From an uncultured Sulfitobacter sp. (GTDB lineage Bacteria; Pseudomonadota; Alphaproteobacteria; Rhodobacterales; Rhodobacteraceae): a stretch of 64,000 nucleotides of DNA. The stretch covers positions 62,001 to 126,000 of the forward strand of contig NZ_CANMQD010000001.1 of assembly GCF_947499945.1 (NCBI RefSeq), given 5' to 3'. This document shows positions 36,026-45,192 of the stretch, one piece after another (position 1 is the first letter of the stretch; each line of letters starts with the position of its first letter). The position numbers were made by a program, and so were the translations under genes. Under the pieces are notes generated by a model. That model made no database searches. It had not been told where the DNA came from and was given only the letters and a program-made list of their open reading frames with translations.

Positions 36026-36253
36026 TTATGCCTGACCTTTATTCTGTTCGCGTCTGGCACGGCGTGCCGCACGCACTTCTTGCTGCGTTGGGCCGCGTTT
36101 GACGGGATTACCGTAATCGTCAATATCGCCTTGAGGCTGCTGCTCCTTGCGGCCATTGCGCATGGACGAGGCCTTATTAAAACCCGCATCAATCCCCTTG
36201 TTCAGGACTTTGCGCATAACGATCTTCATGACCATGTTGATTATCTGGTTCAT
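36026..36253 (-). CDS. Small basic protein, unknown function
   Basis: 75 residues. The N-terminal half is helical with repeated basic residues (MNQIINMVMKIVMRKVLNKG), the second half is rich in Arg, Gln and Gly and ends in RRARREQNKGQA. No recognised domain. It lies 58 bases after scpB at the 3' end of the dgt-argS-nagZ-scpAB operon and converges on dcd with a one-base gap. It keeps a clear frame across its length and is probably a real gene of the order. Confidence 0.65.
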   Translation of the reverse strand: MNQIINMVMKIVMRKVLNKGIDAGFNKASSMRNGRKEQQPQGDIDDYGNPVKRGPTQQEVRAARRARREQNKGQA

Positions 36254-36311
36254 CTTGCTCTCCTCACTTCATTTGTTGCCACTATAGCGACAATTGCGGC
36301 AATTCTGGGGA

Positions 36312-36968
36312 TTAGTCTTCGAAAAGTTCGCTCTGCCCTTCGGTGCTCTCTGGCTCGTCCTCGCCATCGCCCACTTGTGGCAACATCCCGAGCGGGGATC
36401 GGTTCTCCAAAAGCCCAGCAGAGCGCAACTCTTTGAGCCCCGGCAGATCACGGGCGTTCTCAAGGCCAAAGTGGTCTAGAAAGCCCTCGGTCACGACAAA
36501 GGTCACAGGCCGCCCCGGTGTCATCTTGCGGCGTCCAAAGCGTATCCATTCAAGCTCCAAAAGCTGATCCACTGTGCCGCGCGAGACGGAGACACCTCGG
36601 ATCTCCTCGATCTCGGCACGGGTTACGGGTTGGTGATAGGCGATGATGGCCAATGTCTCGATGGCAGCACGGCTGAGCTTACGCACTTCCACCGTTTCTT
36701 TTTGCATCAGATAGCCAAGGTCAGCAGCCGTCCGCAACGCATAGGCATCGCCGATCTTCATCACCTGCACACCGCGCCCCTCATAGCGCTTTCGCACAAA
36801 GACCATCGCCTCCGCCGCGTCACAGCCATGGGGCATGCGGGCTTCCAACTCCTTGAGCGTCACAGGCTCCGCACTAGCAAAAAGAACGGCTTCGATCATA
36901 CGCTCTTGCTCTGCCATTGGCGGAGCGTCAAACAGACTTTCTTCTTCGTGATCAACATCTTCCGACAT
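36312..36968 (-). CDS. scpB: Segregation and condensation protein B
   Basis: ScpB binds ScpA and SMC (or MksB-type) proteins to form the condensin complex that folds and separates chromosomes. The 218-residue protein has two winged-helix domains, with 'MIEAVLFASAEPVTLKELEARMP' in the first and 'ALRTAADL..', 'KLSRAAIETLAIIAYHQPVTRAEIEEIRGV' plus 'GRPVTFVVTEGFLDHFGL' in the second. ATG 36968 is chosen because it gives the acidic family N-terminus and lies four bases after scpA; the longer frame to 37064 lies inside scpA. Confidence 0.93.
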   Translation of the reverse strand: MSEDVDHEEESLFDAPPMAEQERMIEAVLFASAEPVTLKELEARMPHGCDAAEAMVFVRKRYEGRGVQVMKIGDAYALRTAADLGYLMQKETVEVRKLSRAAIETLAIIAYHQPVTRAEIEEIRGVSVSRGTVDQLLELEWIRFGRRKMTPGRPVTFVVTEGFLDHFGLENARDLPGLKELRSAGLLENRSPLGMLPQVGDGEDEPESTEGQSELFED

Positions 36969-36972
36969 GATC

Positions 36973-37755
36973 TTAATCTCTCTTTCGCAACTGGATAGGC
37001 GCAAAACTCTCGCTTTGACGGATTTCCAAACGGCCCTCTTTGACCAGTTCCAGCGATGCCGCAAACGTCGCCGCAGTGGCCGAGCGGCGTTTGACCGGAT
37101 CGCTTTCCCATCCTTCGGGCAAGAAGCTCATCAGATCACCCCAGTCACCCGCATACCCGATAAGACCGCGCATACGCTCCAAGGCTTGCTCCATCGTAAA
37201 GACCTTTTCGCGGTCCATCACAAAGGGTCGGAAATCATCGCGGGTGCGAATGCGGGCATAGCCCTGCATCAAGTCCAGCAACGTGGCAGTATAGGTAACC
37301 GAGCGCACCCGCTCTACCACTTGGGTTTGGCCCCGCGCAAAGAAATCACGCCCCAACTGGTCACGCGCCATGAGCCGCGCGGCCACGTCGCGCATCGCTG
37401 CCAAACGCTCAAGCTGAAACGCCAGATGCGCGGCAAGCTCCTCGCCTGACGGCCCTTCTTCGGTCGGATCAGGGGGCAATAATAGGCGGGATTTAAGAAA
37501 CGCGAGCCATGCCGCCATCACAAGATAGTCAGCGGCAAGCTCCAATCGCAGCGCCTTCGCCTTTTCCACAAAGGCCAGATATTGCCGCGCTAATTGTAAC
37601 ACGGATATCTTGCGCAGATCGACCTTCTGGGTGCGGCTGAGGGTCAGCAACAGGTCAAGCGGACCTTCAAACCCGTCCACGTCAATGATCAGCGCCTCGG
37701 CAGCAAGGCGCTCCGCGACTGATCCGCTCTCTTGCCCGAATAAATTCTCAGCCAT
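36973..37755 (-). CDS. scpA: Segregation and condensation protein A
   Basis: Kleisin subunit of the SMC condensin. The 260-residue protein has the ScpA N-terminal helices with 'VDGFEGPLDLLLTLSRTQKVDLRKISVLQLARQYL', 'ELAADYLVMAAWLAFLKSRLLLP', and the C-terminal winged-helix 'KRRSATAATFAASLELVKEGRLEIRQ'. ATG 37755 overlaps the end of nagZ by 8 bases, and the stop is 4 bases before scpB. Confidence 0.94.
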   Translation of the reverse strand: MAENLFGQESGSVAERLAAEALIIDVDGFEGPLDLLLTLSRTQKVDLRKISVLQLARQYLAFVEKAKALRLELAADYLVMAAWLAFLKSRLLLPPDPTEEGPSGEELAAHLAFQLERLAAMRDVAARLMARDQLGRDFFARGQTQVVERVRSVTYTATLLDLMQGYARIRTRDDFRPFVMDREKVFTMEQALERMRGLIGYAGDWGDLMSFLPEGWESDPVKRRSATAATFAASLELVKEGRLEIRQSESFAPIQLRKRD

Positions 37756-38755
37756 GCACACCCTCGCCCAGAAGTGCGCTAAGCTGCGCATCGAGGGCGG
37801 GAATGTCAATATCATCGGGCGTCTGCCGGTAGCTGAGCGCACGCAAGGCGCGACGGTGCGCGGCATCATTCATCTCACCCGCCGCTGCGGCCACTTCGGC
37901 GCGTTCGGCCAATGTGCCATTACAATGCAGGATGACATCACAACCTGCTGCAATCGCATCGCGGCTTAGATCGCCTAAATTACCCGAGAGCGCTTTCATC
38001 GAGATGTCGTCTGTCATGATCAGGTTGTCAAAACCGATATCCTCACGGATTACTTTCATCATCTTCGACGACAGGGTCGCAGGGGCAGAATCGATCGCTT
38101 CGTAAACCACATGCGCGGTCATTCCCATCGGCGTGTCGCGCAGGCGTTTGAAGGGCGCGAAATCGACACGGTCCAACTCTTCACGCGACGCACTCACATG
38201 GGGCAACTCGAAATGACTGTCAGCGGTGGCGCGACCATGGCCGGGAATGTGTTTGATCACGGGTAAAACACCGCCTGCCAGCATCCCGTCATTTGCCGCC
38301 TGACCCATGAGCGCGACATCCCGCGCATCTGTTCCATAGCAGCGGTTATAGAGAAATTCATGGGTGTCGGCACGTGGGACATCGACCATGGGGGCGCAAT
38401 TACTATCGATCCCGAGGGCATAAAGCTCATGCGCAATAAGGCGAAACCGGATGTACATCGCCTCGGCGGCATTCTCGCCAGCGGCTTGCACGAAGTTCAT
38501 CGGCGGCAGCCATTCGCGCCACGTCGGCGCACGCAGACGTTGGACGCGACCACCCTCTTGGTCAATAGTGATCGGTGCGTTGTGGCCCGCAGCTTCGCGG
38601 AAGTCATCGCAGAGCGCACGTACCTGATCAGGTGTATCAATGTTGCGCGCAAACAGGATAAAACCGAAGGGTTTTGTGTCGCGGAACAGAGATTTTTCCT
38701 CGGCAGTCAGGCGGAGGCCTTCTGCATCGAGGATCGTCGCGCCAAAACTGCTCAT
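37748..38755 (-). CDS. nagZ: Beta-N-acetylhexosaminidase
   Basis: Cytoplasmic GH3 enzyme that removes GlcNAc from muropeptides in cell-wall recycling. The 335-residue protein shows 'IDQEGGRVQRLR', the substrate loop 'KHIPGHGRATADSH' and the nucleophile aspartate in 'MTDDISMKALSG'. It overlaps the SPOR gene by 4 bases upstream and scpA by 8 downstream. Together with anmK at 23186-24289 it supports an active recycling pathway. Confidence 0.95.
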   Translation of the reverse strand: MSSFGATILDAEGLRLTAEEKSLFRDTKPFGFILFARNIDTPDQVRALCDDFREAAGHNAPITIDQEGGRVQRLRAPTWREWLPPMNFVQAAGENAAEAMYIRFRLIAHELYALGIDSNCAPMVDVPRADTHEFLYNRCYGTDARDVALMGQAANDGMLAGGVLPVIKHIPGHGRATADSHFELPHVSASREELDRVDFAPFKRLRDTPMGMTAHVVYEAIDSAPATLSSKMMKVIREDIGFDNLIMTDDISMKALSGNLGDLSRDAIAAGCDVILHCNGTLAERAEVAAAAGEMNDAAHRRALRALSYRQTPDDIDIPALDAQLSALLGEGVHG

Positions 38756-39747
38756 CGTGTTACCACAGGAATGCAGTCCACGCTTTCGGCAACCAATGCA
38801 GAGCAGAAGCGCCGTGCATCACCGATGTCTTCAAACCCTTGAGCACGCAAGCGGTAGAATGTGCGCCCGCCTGACTTGGCTTCCATCACAATCCGCATTT
38901 TGCCTTCCATAAACGGCGCAAAACGGGCGTTCAGCTTTCCCCACTGGGCACGGGCAATCTCGGGGCTGTCAAAGGCGCCAAGCTGCACCAGCCGTGTGCC
39001 AGCAGGCAAGGTAGCAGCATCCAGATCAATACCGCTGATCGCTGAAGACGCCGATGCAGGAACTGCTGCCACTGCTGCCGCACTGCGTTTGGGGCGCAAT
39101 GTCGGGCGCAACGAGACACGCATGCCCTCGCCACTCAACGCGGCAGATAAATCCTGCGTCTCAATCGAGGCGAGCACAGGGGCGCTTTCGCCCTCCATAT
39201 CGTCCATGGGCGCGATACCATTGGTCAGCTGCGCCACAAGGCTCTCGACAGACCCGCTCTCAAGGGCCGCTGCGATATCTTCAGCCGCTGGCGCTTCTAT
39301 TTGCGGATCCTGCGCCACAATCTCTGTTGGAGCTTGAGCAACAGGTGCCTGCTCTGCGGCCACTTGCGACATGGCGGGCATGGGCTGGTCTTCCTCGGCC
39401 AACTCGACTGGACGCGGCGCAAGGCGTACTTCCTCCGCCAAATCATCCGTGGTTCCAAGGGCAGAAACCGAATTCACCGACAACCCTTGATGCTGGGCAA
39501 AAGCGCCACCCGGCTCTTGAGGGCGCACGCGCATCTCGCCTTTTGCTGCAGCGACAACAGGAATGCCGCTCACGTCGCGCACCAGCAGCTTATAACCCCA
39601 GACACCAACACCAATCACCAGCGCCAGCGACACAACGGCTCCAGTCAGGTTTGTCAGTTTTGCCATCGCATTGCTGGACGGCACTGAATATTCAGGGTGC
39701 ACATGCGGAGCAAAGCCCCCTTGGGGGGATTGTGTGTAATCTGCCAT
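38752..39747 (-). CDS. SPOR-domain cell-division-type protein, single-pass membrane
   Basis: 331 residues with a short cytoplasmic part, one membrane segment (about 32-55, 'GAVVSLALVIGVGVWGYKLL'), a long Ala/Pro/Glu-rich periplasmic linker and a C-terminal SPOR domain (about 250-331, with 'RLVQLGAFDSPEIARAQWGKL' and 'GRTFYRLRAQGFEDIGDARRFC'). SPOR domains bind glycan strands without stem peptides at division sites. ATG 39747 is preferred over 39789 for its position next to GAGAG. Neighbours in the operon, nagZ and argS, fit an envelope role. Confidence 0.88.
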   Translation of the reverse strand: MADYTQSPQGGFAPHVHPEYSVPSSNAMAKLTNLTGAVVSLALVIGVGVWGYKLLVRDVSGIPVVAAAKGEMRVRPQEPGGAFAQHQGLSVNSVSALGTTDDLAEEVRLAPRPVELAEEDQPMPAMSQVAAEQAPVAQAPTEIVAQDPQIEAPAAEDIAAALESGSVESLVAQLTNGIAPMDDMEGESAPVLASIETQDLSAALSGEGMRVSLRPTLRPKRSAAAVAAVPASASSAISGIDLDAATLPAGTRLVQLGAFDSPEIARAQWGKLNARFAPFMEGKMRIVMEAKSGGRTFYRLRAQGFEDIGDARRFCSALVAESVDCIPVVTR

Positions 39748-39820
39748 CGTTGCCTCTCTGTCCGCGCGATACAGTGCCGCACGGATCATATGTCGTTGCC
39801 TGCTGCCCTGCGGTGGCTGC

Positions 39821-41566
39821 TTAGCGCATCTCTTCCGCAGGAGTTACGCCAAGGATACCCAAGCCTGCTGCAATTACAATCGCAACGGACCGCGCGAGGG
39901 CGATTTTCGCTTGGGATGTTGCAGGATCGTCCTCCTGAATGAACCGCAGGCTTGTTTCTGAGTTCCCGAGATTCCAGAAACCGTGCAAATCTCCTGCAAG
40001 TTCATAGAGATAAAAGGCGATCCTGTGCGGCTCGTTGCTGCGCGCGGCCGTCTCTACCAAACGCGGCCATTCTGCCACTTTGCGAAGCAGCGCCAGTTCA
40101 GCCTCATGGTCCAGCTTGCTTAAATCCGCCGACTTGAGCGCATCATCACTTACGTCGATACCTGCCTCTGCGGCCTTGCGCATCACACTGGCCACCCGCG
40201 CATGGGCGTATTGCACATAAAACACTGGGTTGTCGCGCGACTGCTCCGTCACCTTGTCAAAATCGAAATCGAGCGGTGCGTCGTTCTTGCGGGTAAGCAT
40301 GACAAAGCGGGTCACATCCTTGCCCACTTCTTTGATAAGGTCACTGAGCAAGACAAAGTTGCCTGCCCGTTTGGACATCTTGAACTCTTCACCGTTTTTA
40401 AAGAGCTTAACCAACTGCGTCAGCTTGATATCTAGCGGCACTTTGCCACCCGAGAGCGCATGCACCGCCGCTTTCATCCGTTTGACATAGCCGCCGTGAT
40501 CCGCGCCAAAAACGTTGATCAACGCGTCATAGCCACGCTCGACCTTGTCATTGTGATAGGCGATATCGGGCGCGAAATAGGTCCATGTGCCGTCGTTTTT
40601 CTGGATCGGGCGGTCTTGATCATCGCCAAACTCGGTGGATTTGAACAGGGTCTGCTCGCGCGCCTCGTAATCATCGGGAAGCTTGCCTTTTGGCGGCTCA
40701 AGCGTGCCACGATAGATCAGGCCCATATCATCGAGCTTTTTAAGGCAGGCTTCGATTTTACCCGTGTTATAAAGCGATTTCTCGGAAAAGAAGCGGTCCA
40801 TCTTGACGCCAAGCAGCGCAAGGTCGGCACGGATCAGCTCCATCATTTCGTCTGTAGCAAAGTTACGGATCGGGACGAGCCATACATCCTCTGGCTGGTC
40901 GAGATATTGCTCGCCCACCTGCTCTTTAAGCTTTTGACCAACGGGGATCAGGTAATCGCCAGGGTATGTCCCATCGGGAAAAGCCACCGTCTGACCGTGC
41001 GCCTCTTGGTACCGCAAAAAGACCGACCGCGCCAAAGCGTCAATCTGGTTGCCACCATCGTTGATCACATATTCGCGCGTCACGTCCCAGCCGGAAAACG
41101 CCAACAGGCTCGCCAGTGCATCGCCAAAAACGGCACCGCGCGTGTGACCGACATGCAGCGGCCCTGTCGGATTCGCTGATACATATTCGACATTCACACT
41201 CCGGCCCGCACCCAGATCACCACGGCCATAATCCGTGCCAGCGGCCAGAACGTCGTGGGCGACGTGCTGCCACACGTCCGGCGCCAACCGAAGGTTGATG
41301 AACCCCGGCCCCGCCACATCGGCCTGCGTGACACGCGGATCTTGCGACAGCAGCAGCGCAAGCTCGACTGCAATATCGCGAGGTTTCATGCCTGCGGGTT
41401 TTGCCAGCACCATCGCGGCATTGGTTGCCATATCCCCGTGTGAGGCATCTCGCGGCGGCTCTGCTGTGACATTGTCGGTGACCAGACCCGCAGGCAAATC
41501 GCCAGCGGCAACCATCGCATCAAGTGCGGTCAAAACAAGGGTGCGGATATCGGCGAAAAGGTTCAT
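39821..41566 (-). CDS. argS: Arginyl-tRNA synthetase
   Basis: Class I synthetase charging tRNA-Arg. The 581-residue protein has the N-terminal Arg-N domain, the HIGH-type '[12 protein letters not shown]' (preceded by 'VSANPTGPL'), and the KMSKS-type '[11 protein letters not shown]'. The C-terminal anticodon-binding helical domain includes '[13 protein letters not shown]'. Located between the SDR-like gene (73 bases upstream) and the SPOR gene, as in many Rhodobacterales. Confidence 0.97.
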   Translation of the reverse strand: MNLFADIRTLVLTALDAMVAAGDLPAGLVTDNVTAEPPRDASHGDMATNAAMVLAKPAGMKPRDIAVELALLLSQDPRVTQADVAGPGFINLRLAPDVWQHVAHDVLAAGTDYGRGDLGAGRSVNVEYVSANPTGPLHVGHTRGAVFGDALASLLAFSGWDVTREYVINDGGNQIDALARSVFLRYQEAHGQTVAFPDGTYPGDYLIPVGQKLKEQVGEQYLDQPEDVWLVPIRNFATDEMMELIRADLALLGVKMDRFFSEKSLYNTGKIEACLKKLDDMGLIYRGTLEPPKGKLPDDYEAREQTLFKSTEFGDDQDRPIQKNDGTWTYFAPDIAYHNDKVERGYDALINVFGADHGGYVKRMKAAVHALSGGKVPLDIKLTQLVKLFKNGEEFKMSKRAGNFVLLSDLIKEVGKDVTRFVMLTRKNDAPLDFDFDKVTEQSRDNPVFYVQYAHARVASVMRKAAEAGIDVSDDALKSADLSKLDHEAELALLRKVAEWPRLVETAARSNEPHRIAFYLYELAGDLHGFWNLGNSETSLRFIQEDDPATSQAKIALARSVAIVIAAGLGILGVTPAEEMR

Positions 41567-41639
41567 TGCAATGCTCTCAGCGGGTGAAGTGACCTGTCAT
41601 GTACCACCCTGACAGGGCGCGTCAATCAGGCCCCTTCAA

Positions 41640-42245
41640 TCACAGGCGCAATTCTGTCCCCGTCAATGGGCCTAGTGATTTTGCCAAAAGGCCGACTACA
41701 GCGGCACGCGCAGGTGTAATCGCCCCTTCACCGACATTGATGAGGTTGAGCGTGATACCGTCACGGCGCAGCGCATGGGCAAGAGCCGCTTGCGCTGACA
41801 CAAGTGCGGGGGCCAGCGCCCCTGCCCCCACATCCAACGCCTGCTCGGGCCGCGCCACGACAGTTAAAATCTGCCCCTCACAGGCGGAAAGGGCTGGCAT
41901 AAATCCCTGAACAATCCCCTGAAGCACAGCTACATTCAGGTCCAGCTTGTCAGGGTGGCGCAGCGGCATCAGGTTCAGGACAGCGTCAAGGCGGGCCTCG
42001 CCCCACGCGCGGCCCACGCGACGCAATGCCTCTTCGGGTGTGCCCTTAAGCGTCAGCGGCACAGCACCCTTAATCTGTTTGAGCGCGTCGCCATTTGCAT
42101 CCGCTGCAACAACTTGCGCACCAGACGCGCCGAGTGCGCGTGTGATGCTGCGCCCAAATCCGCTACAGGCGCCCAACACGATGATCCGTTTGCCTTGCAG
42201 CAGCAATTTCGGCGTCGTCACTATCTCGGCTTTCAAATCCAGCAT
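41640..42245 (-). CDS. SDR-like Rossmann protein lacking the catalytic Tyr-Lys pair
   Basis: 201 residues with a dinucleotide-binding pattern G-A-C-S-G-F-G-R-S near residue 25-33 and the adenine-site strand 'AQVVAADANGDALKQ', as in short-chain dehydrogenases. At the place where the YxxxK catalytic pair is expected there is 'LVSAQAALAHALRRDGI', with no Tyr and no Lys. It is therefore likely inactive as a classical oxidoreductase. The ATG directly follows the stop of dgt with no gap, and argS follows 73 bases on. Confidence 0.72.
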   Translation of the reverse strand: MLDLKAEIVTTPKLLLQGKRIIVLGACSGFGRSITRALGASGAQVVAADANGDALKQIKGAVPLTLKGTPEEALRRVGRAWGEARLDAVLNLMPLRHPDKLDLNVAVLQGIVQGFMPALSACEGQILTVVARPEQALDVGAGALAPALVSAQAALAHALRRDGITLNLINVGEGAITPARAAVVGLLAKSLGPLTGTELRL

Positions 42246-43439
42246 TTATGATCCCTTCCCTGAAGTCCCACGTGCAGTTTGCACGCCGGCGCGGGGCGTG
42301 CCGCCGATCAGGCGTTCATGTTCTTGCAGAGCAAAACGGTCGGTCATGCCCGCAATGTAGTCAGCAACAATCCGCGCCAACAGTGTACGGTCTGTTCCCG
42401 CATGAGCAATATAATTTGCCCACTCAGAAGGCATAAGCTGTGGTTTTTCCAAAAATAGCGGAAAGAGATCTTCGACCACTCCCGTAACTTCGGCCCTGAT
42501 TTTCATCACCGCAGGGGCGCGGTACATACGCGTGAACAAGAAGCGGCGGATTTCACCCAAGTCACGCCACATCGCATCTGAAAAGCAGATCACCGGACGC
42601 CCCAGATGGCGGATTTCTTCGACCGAGCTTGCACCGGAGGCGTCGAGACGCTCCTGAGATGTCTCAATCACATCGGCAACCATGACTCCAAACACGCGGC
42701 GCAGTGCTTCGTGGCGGCGGCGGTAGGCGTCCAGTTCGGGATAAAGCGCGTCTACCTGCGCATAGGCCTCGCGCAGCAGGGGCAGCTGGGCAATATCGGC
42801 CTCGGTGAACAGTCCTGCGCGCAGACCGTCATGCAGATCATGGTTGTTATAGGCGATGTCATCCGAAAGTGCGGCCACCTGCGCCTCCGCACTGGCATGG
42901 GTATGCAGTTCCAAATTGTGCAGCGCATTATAGTCGGCCAGCGCATGCGGCAGATCGCCTTCAACGGGCCCGTTGTGCTTTGCGATGCCCTCCAGCGTCT
43001 CCCATGTCAGGTTCAGCCCGTCGAAATCAGCGTAATGCTGCTCTAGCGAGGTGACAATCTTGATCGCTTGGGCGTTGTGGTCGAAACCGCCATATGGCTG
43101 CATCAGCGCATGAAGCGCATCTTCGCCCGTGTGCCCAAAAGGCGGATGGCCCAAATCATGTGCAAGGGCAATCGCCTCGGTCAGCTCTGCATTCAATTTG
43201 AGCGCCCCCGCAATGGTTCGCGCCACTTGGGCCACTTCAATCGAATGGGTCAGGCGCGTGCGGTAATAATCGCCTTCATGTTCAACGAAAACTTGGGTCT
43301 TATGCTTGAGCCTGCGGAATGCCGATGAATGGATAATCCGGTCGCGGTCACGCTGAAAGCAGGATCGAAAGCTGCTCTCGTCTTCATGGACACGCCTGCC
43401 ACGCACGCGGTCAGGATCGGAGGCAAAGGATGCACGCAT
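42246..43439 (-). CDS. dgt: Deoxyguanosinetriphosphate triphosphohydrolase-like protein
   Basis: HD-domain phosphohydrolase that removes triphosphate from dNTPs, mostly dGTP, and affects dNTP balance. The 397-residue protein has 'HSSAFRRLKHKTQVF', the HD pair in 'LTHSIEVAQVARTIAG' and 'AHDLGHPPFGHTGEDAL', and 'DDIAYNNHDLHDGLRAGL'. ACAGGAG precedes the ATG. It begins the long operon dgt-SDR-argS-SPOR-nagZ-scpA-scpB. Divergent from the Fe-S carrier gene. Confidence 0.92.
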   Translation of the reverse strand: MRASFASDPDRVRGRRVHEDESSFRSCFQRDRDRIIHSSAFRRLKHKTQVFVEHEGDYYRTRLTHSIEVAQVARTIAGALKLNAELTEAIALAHDLGHPPFGHTGEDALHALMQPYGGFDHNAQAIKIVTSLEQHYADFDGLNLTWETLEGIAKHNGPVEGDLPHALADYNALHNLELHTHASAEAQVAALSDDIAYNNHDLHDGLRAGLFTEADIAQLPLLREAYAQVDALYPELDAYRRRHEALRRVFGVMVADVIETSQERLDASGASSVEEIRHLGRPVICFSDAMWRDLGEIRRFLFTRMYRAPAVMKIRAEVTGVVEDLFPLFLEKPQLMPSEWANYIAHAGTDRTLLARIVADYIAGMTDRFALQEHERLIGGTPRAGVQTARGTSGKGS

Positions 43440-43532
43440 TGTATGGCTCCTGTAACGCGGCGCTTGTACCCCGCTTGGCTCAATCCTATATTACGACTAA
43501 GCCACAATGGAAACACATCGCGGAGTGACCCC

Positions 43533-43856
43533 ATGAACCTGCCCCCTAAAGTGACGAAGCGCGCGTTTGAGCGTTTGTCAGAGATCGGCGCCGCCACCGA
43601 AGGCAAAGCCCTGCGCGTGGCAGTAGAGGGCGGCGGGTGTTCGGGTTTCCAGTACGAGATCGCGCTTGACGAGGCAAAGGAAGACGACCTTGTCCTGACA
43701 GGCGATGGTCAAACAGTAGTTGTGGACAGCATTTCCCTGCCGTTTCTTGCCAATGCAGTGATCGATTTCAGCGAAGAGCTGATTGGTGCCCGTTTTGTAA
43801 TCGAGAACCCCAATGCGTCATCTTCCTGCGGCTGCGGCACATCATTCTCCATATAA
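43533..43856 (+). CDS. erpA: A-type iron-sulfur cluster insertion protein (ErpA/IscA family)
   Basis: Carries and inserts Fe-S clusters into apo-proteins. The 107-residue protein has the three conserved cysteines: 'EGGGCSGFQY' and the C-terminal 'SSSCGCGTSFSI'. ATG 43533 is preceded by CGGAG and gives the normal length; the open frame continues upstream to 43329, but that part lies opposite dgt. Whether it is ErpA or another A-type carrier cannot be fixed from sequence alone. Confidence 0.9.
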   Translation: MNLPPKVTKRAFERLSEIGAATEGKALRVAVEGGGCSGFQYEIALDEAKEDDLVLTGDGQTVVVDSISLPFLANAVIDFSEELIGARFVIENPNASSSCGCGTSFSI

Positions 43857-44332
43857 GATCGTTTTCTAGATGATCGGGAGTGGGCCGCGTCAGAGAAATA
43901 GACGCAGAGCCGGAGAAATGATGCAAAGCGTTTCAAAGCTTATTGCCATTCTCGACCCTCACGTCAAAAACAACACTTTGAGTATCTTTACCAACCATCT
44001 TTCCCCGGCCCGGCGTTTCTCACGTTGGCTAGGACGGTTAAACATACGGACCTGCCATATGGTCAACCGGATCACGTCGTATGCTTAGATGCGGTCAGAA
44101 GGCGCAGTATAACAGGATGGGGCATGCACCCGTTTGGTGATTTGCCTTTACCCTCTGCGCCAGCGTCTCGCATCGTCGCGCTGTGGTATATACCTGTCTA
44201 CTTCGCATAAAATACGCCCAAAAGCCACCATTCATTGCAGGCGTGCGTTTGCGTCGCAGCCCCACAGCCACCTTGCCCTGCCGCAGCATTTGCGCGATAG
44301 CATTTGCACGCCAGTCAAAGGAGCCCTGCCCC
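43857..44332. other. 476-base gap without a confident gene
   Basis: No known gene is seen. A short plus-strand ORF (43918-44088, 56 codons starting MMQSVSKLIAI) has CCGGAG just upstream, but its codon use is not like the neighbours and I leave it as doubtful. The rest is lower in GC than flanking genes and probably holds the promoter of exonuclease III. Confidence 0.4.
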
Positions 44333-45142
44333 ATGAAGATCGCCACATTCAACATTAACGGCATCAAGGCCCGCATTAACGCCCTCCCCGACTGGCTGGA
44401 TGAGGCACAGCCCGATGTTGTGCTTTTGCAGGAAATTAAATCTGTGGATGAGGCATTTCCAACCGAAATTTTCGAAGACCGCGGCTATAACGTAGAAGTG
44501 CACGGGCAAAAATCATTCAACGGTGTGGGCATTCTATCAAAGCTCCCGTTGGAAGACGTCACTCGCGGCCTTCCCGGTGATGATATGGACGAACAAGCCC
44601 GCTATATCGAGGCGACTGTCGTCGGTGACAGCCATTCTGTGCGCCTGTGTGGTCTGTACCTGCCCAATGGCAACCCCGTTGAGTTGAATGAGGATGGCAG
44701 CCCTGTCGACGGTGGCAAATACGCTTACAAGTTGGCGTGGATGGACCGTTTGCGTGCCCGCGCCGAGGAATTGCTGGCCGAAGAAACCCCATTTCTGATG
44801 GCAGGTGACTATAACATCATTCCGCAGGATGAGGATTCTGCCAATCCCGACAGCTGGCGCGGCGATGCGCTGTTTCGCCCCGAAAGCCACGATAAATGGC
44901 GCAGGCTGCTCAATATTGGGCTGACGGAGGCCTTTCGCGCCCGTACCCAAGGGCCGGGCCATTACAGTTTTTGGGACTATCAGGCAGGTGCGTGGAACCG
45001 CAACAACGGCATCCGCATCGACCACTTCCTGCTGTGTCCCTACACCGCCGACCGCCTGCGCGATTGCCAGATCGACAAAGACATTCGCGCCCGTGAAAAG
45101 CCTTCAGATCACGTGCCAGTCTGGATCGAGCTTGATTTGTAA
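44333..45142 (+). CDS. xthA: Exodeoxyribonuclease III
   Basis: AP endonuclease and 3'-5' exonuclease of base excision repair. The 269-residue protein has 'ATFNINGIKARI', the metal Glu in 'LLQEIKS', 'GDYNIIPQDED', 'GIRIDHFLL' and the catalytic 'SDHVPVWIEL'. AAAGGAG precedes ATG 44333; the longer frame back to 44183 is not used. Full-length and complete active site. Confidence 0.94.
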   Translation: MKIATFNINGIKARINALPDWLDEAQPDVVLLQEIKSVDEAFPTEIFEDRGYNVEVHGQKSFNGVGILSKLPLEDVTRGLPGDDMDEQARYIEATVVGDSHSVRLCGLYLPNGNPVELNEDGSPVDGGKYAYKLAWMDRLRARAEELLAEETPFLMAGDYNIIPQDEDSANPDSWRGDALFRPESHDKWRRLLNIGLTEAFRARTQGPGHYSFWDYQAGAWNRNNGIRIDHFLLCPYTADRLRDCQIDKDIRAREKPSDHVPVWIELDL

Positions 45143-45192
45143 GGAAGCCGAGGGTCTGACGCTTTGCCTGTCATGCGCAAACGCCTTGCAGG

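Noticed and set aside
44183-44332. N-terminal extension of exonuclease III
   Set aside because: The ATG at 44333 has a good ribosome site and matches the family start; the upstream stretch has no family likeness.
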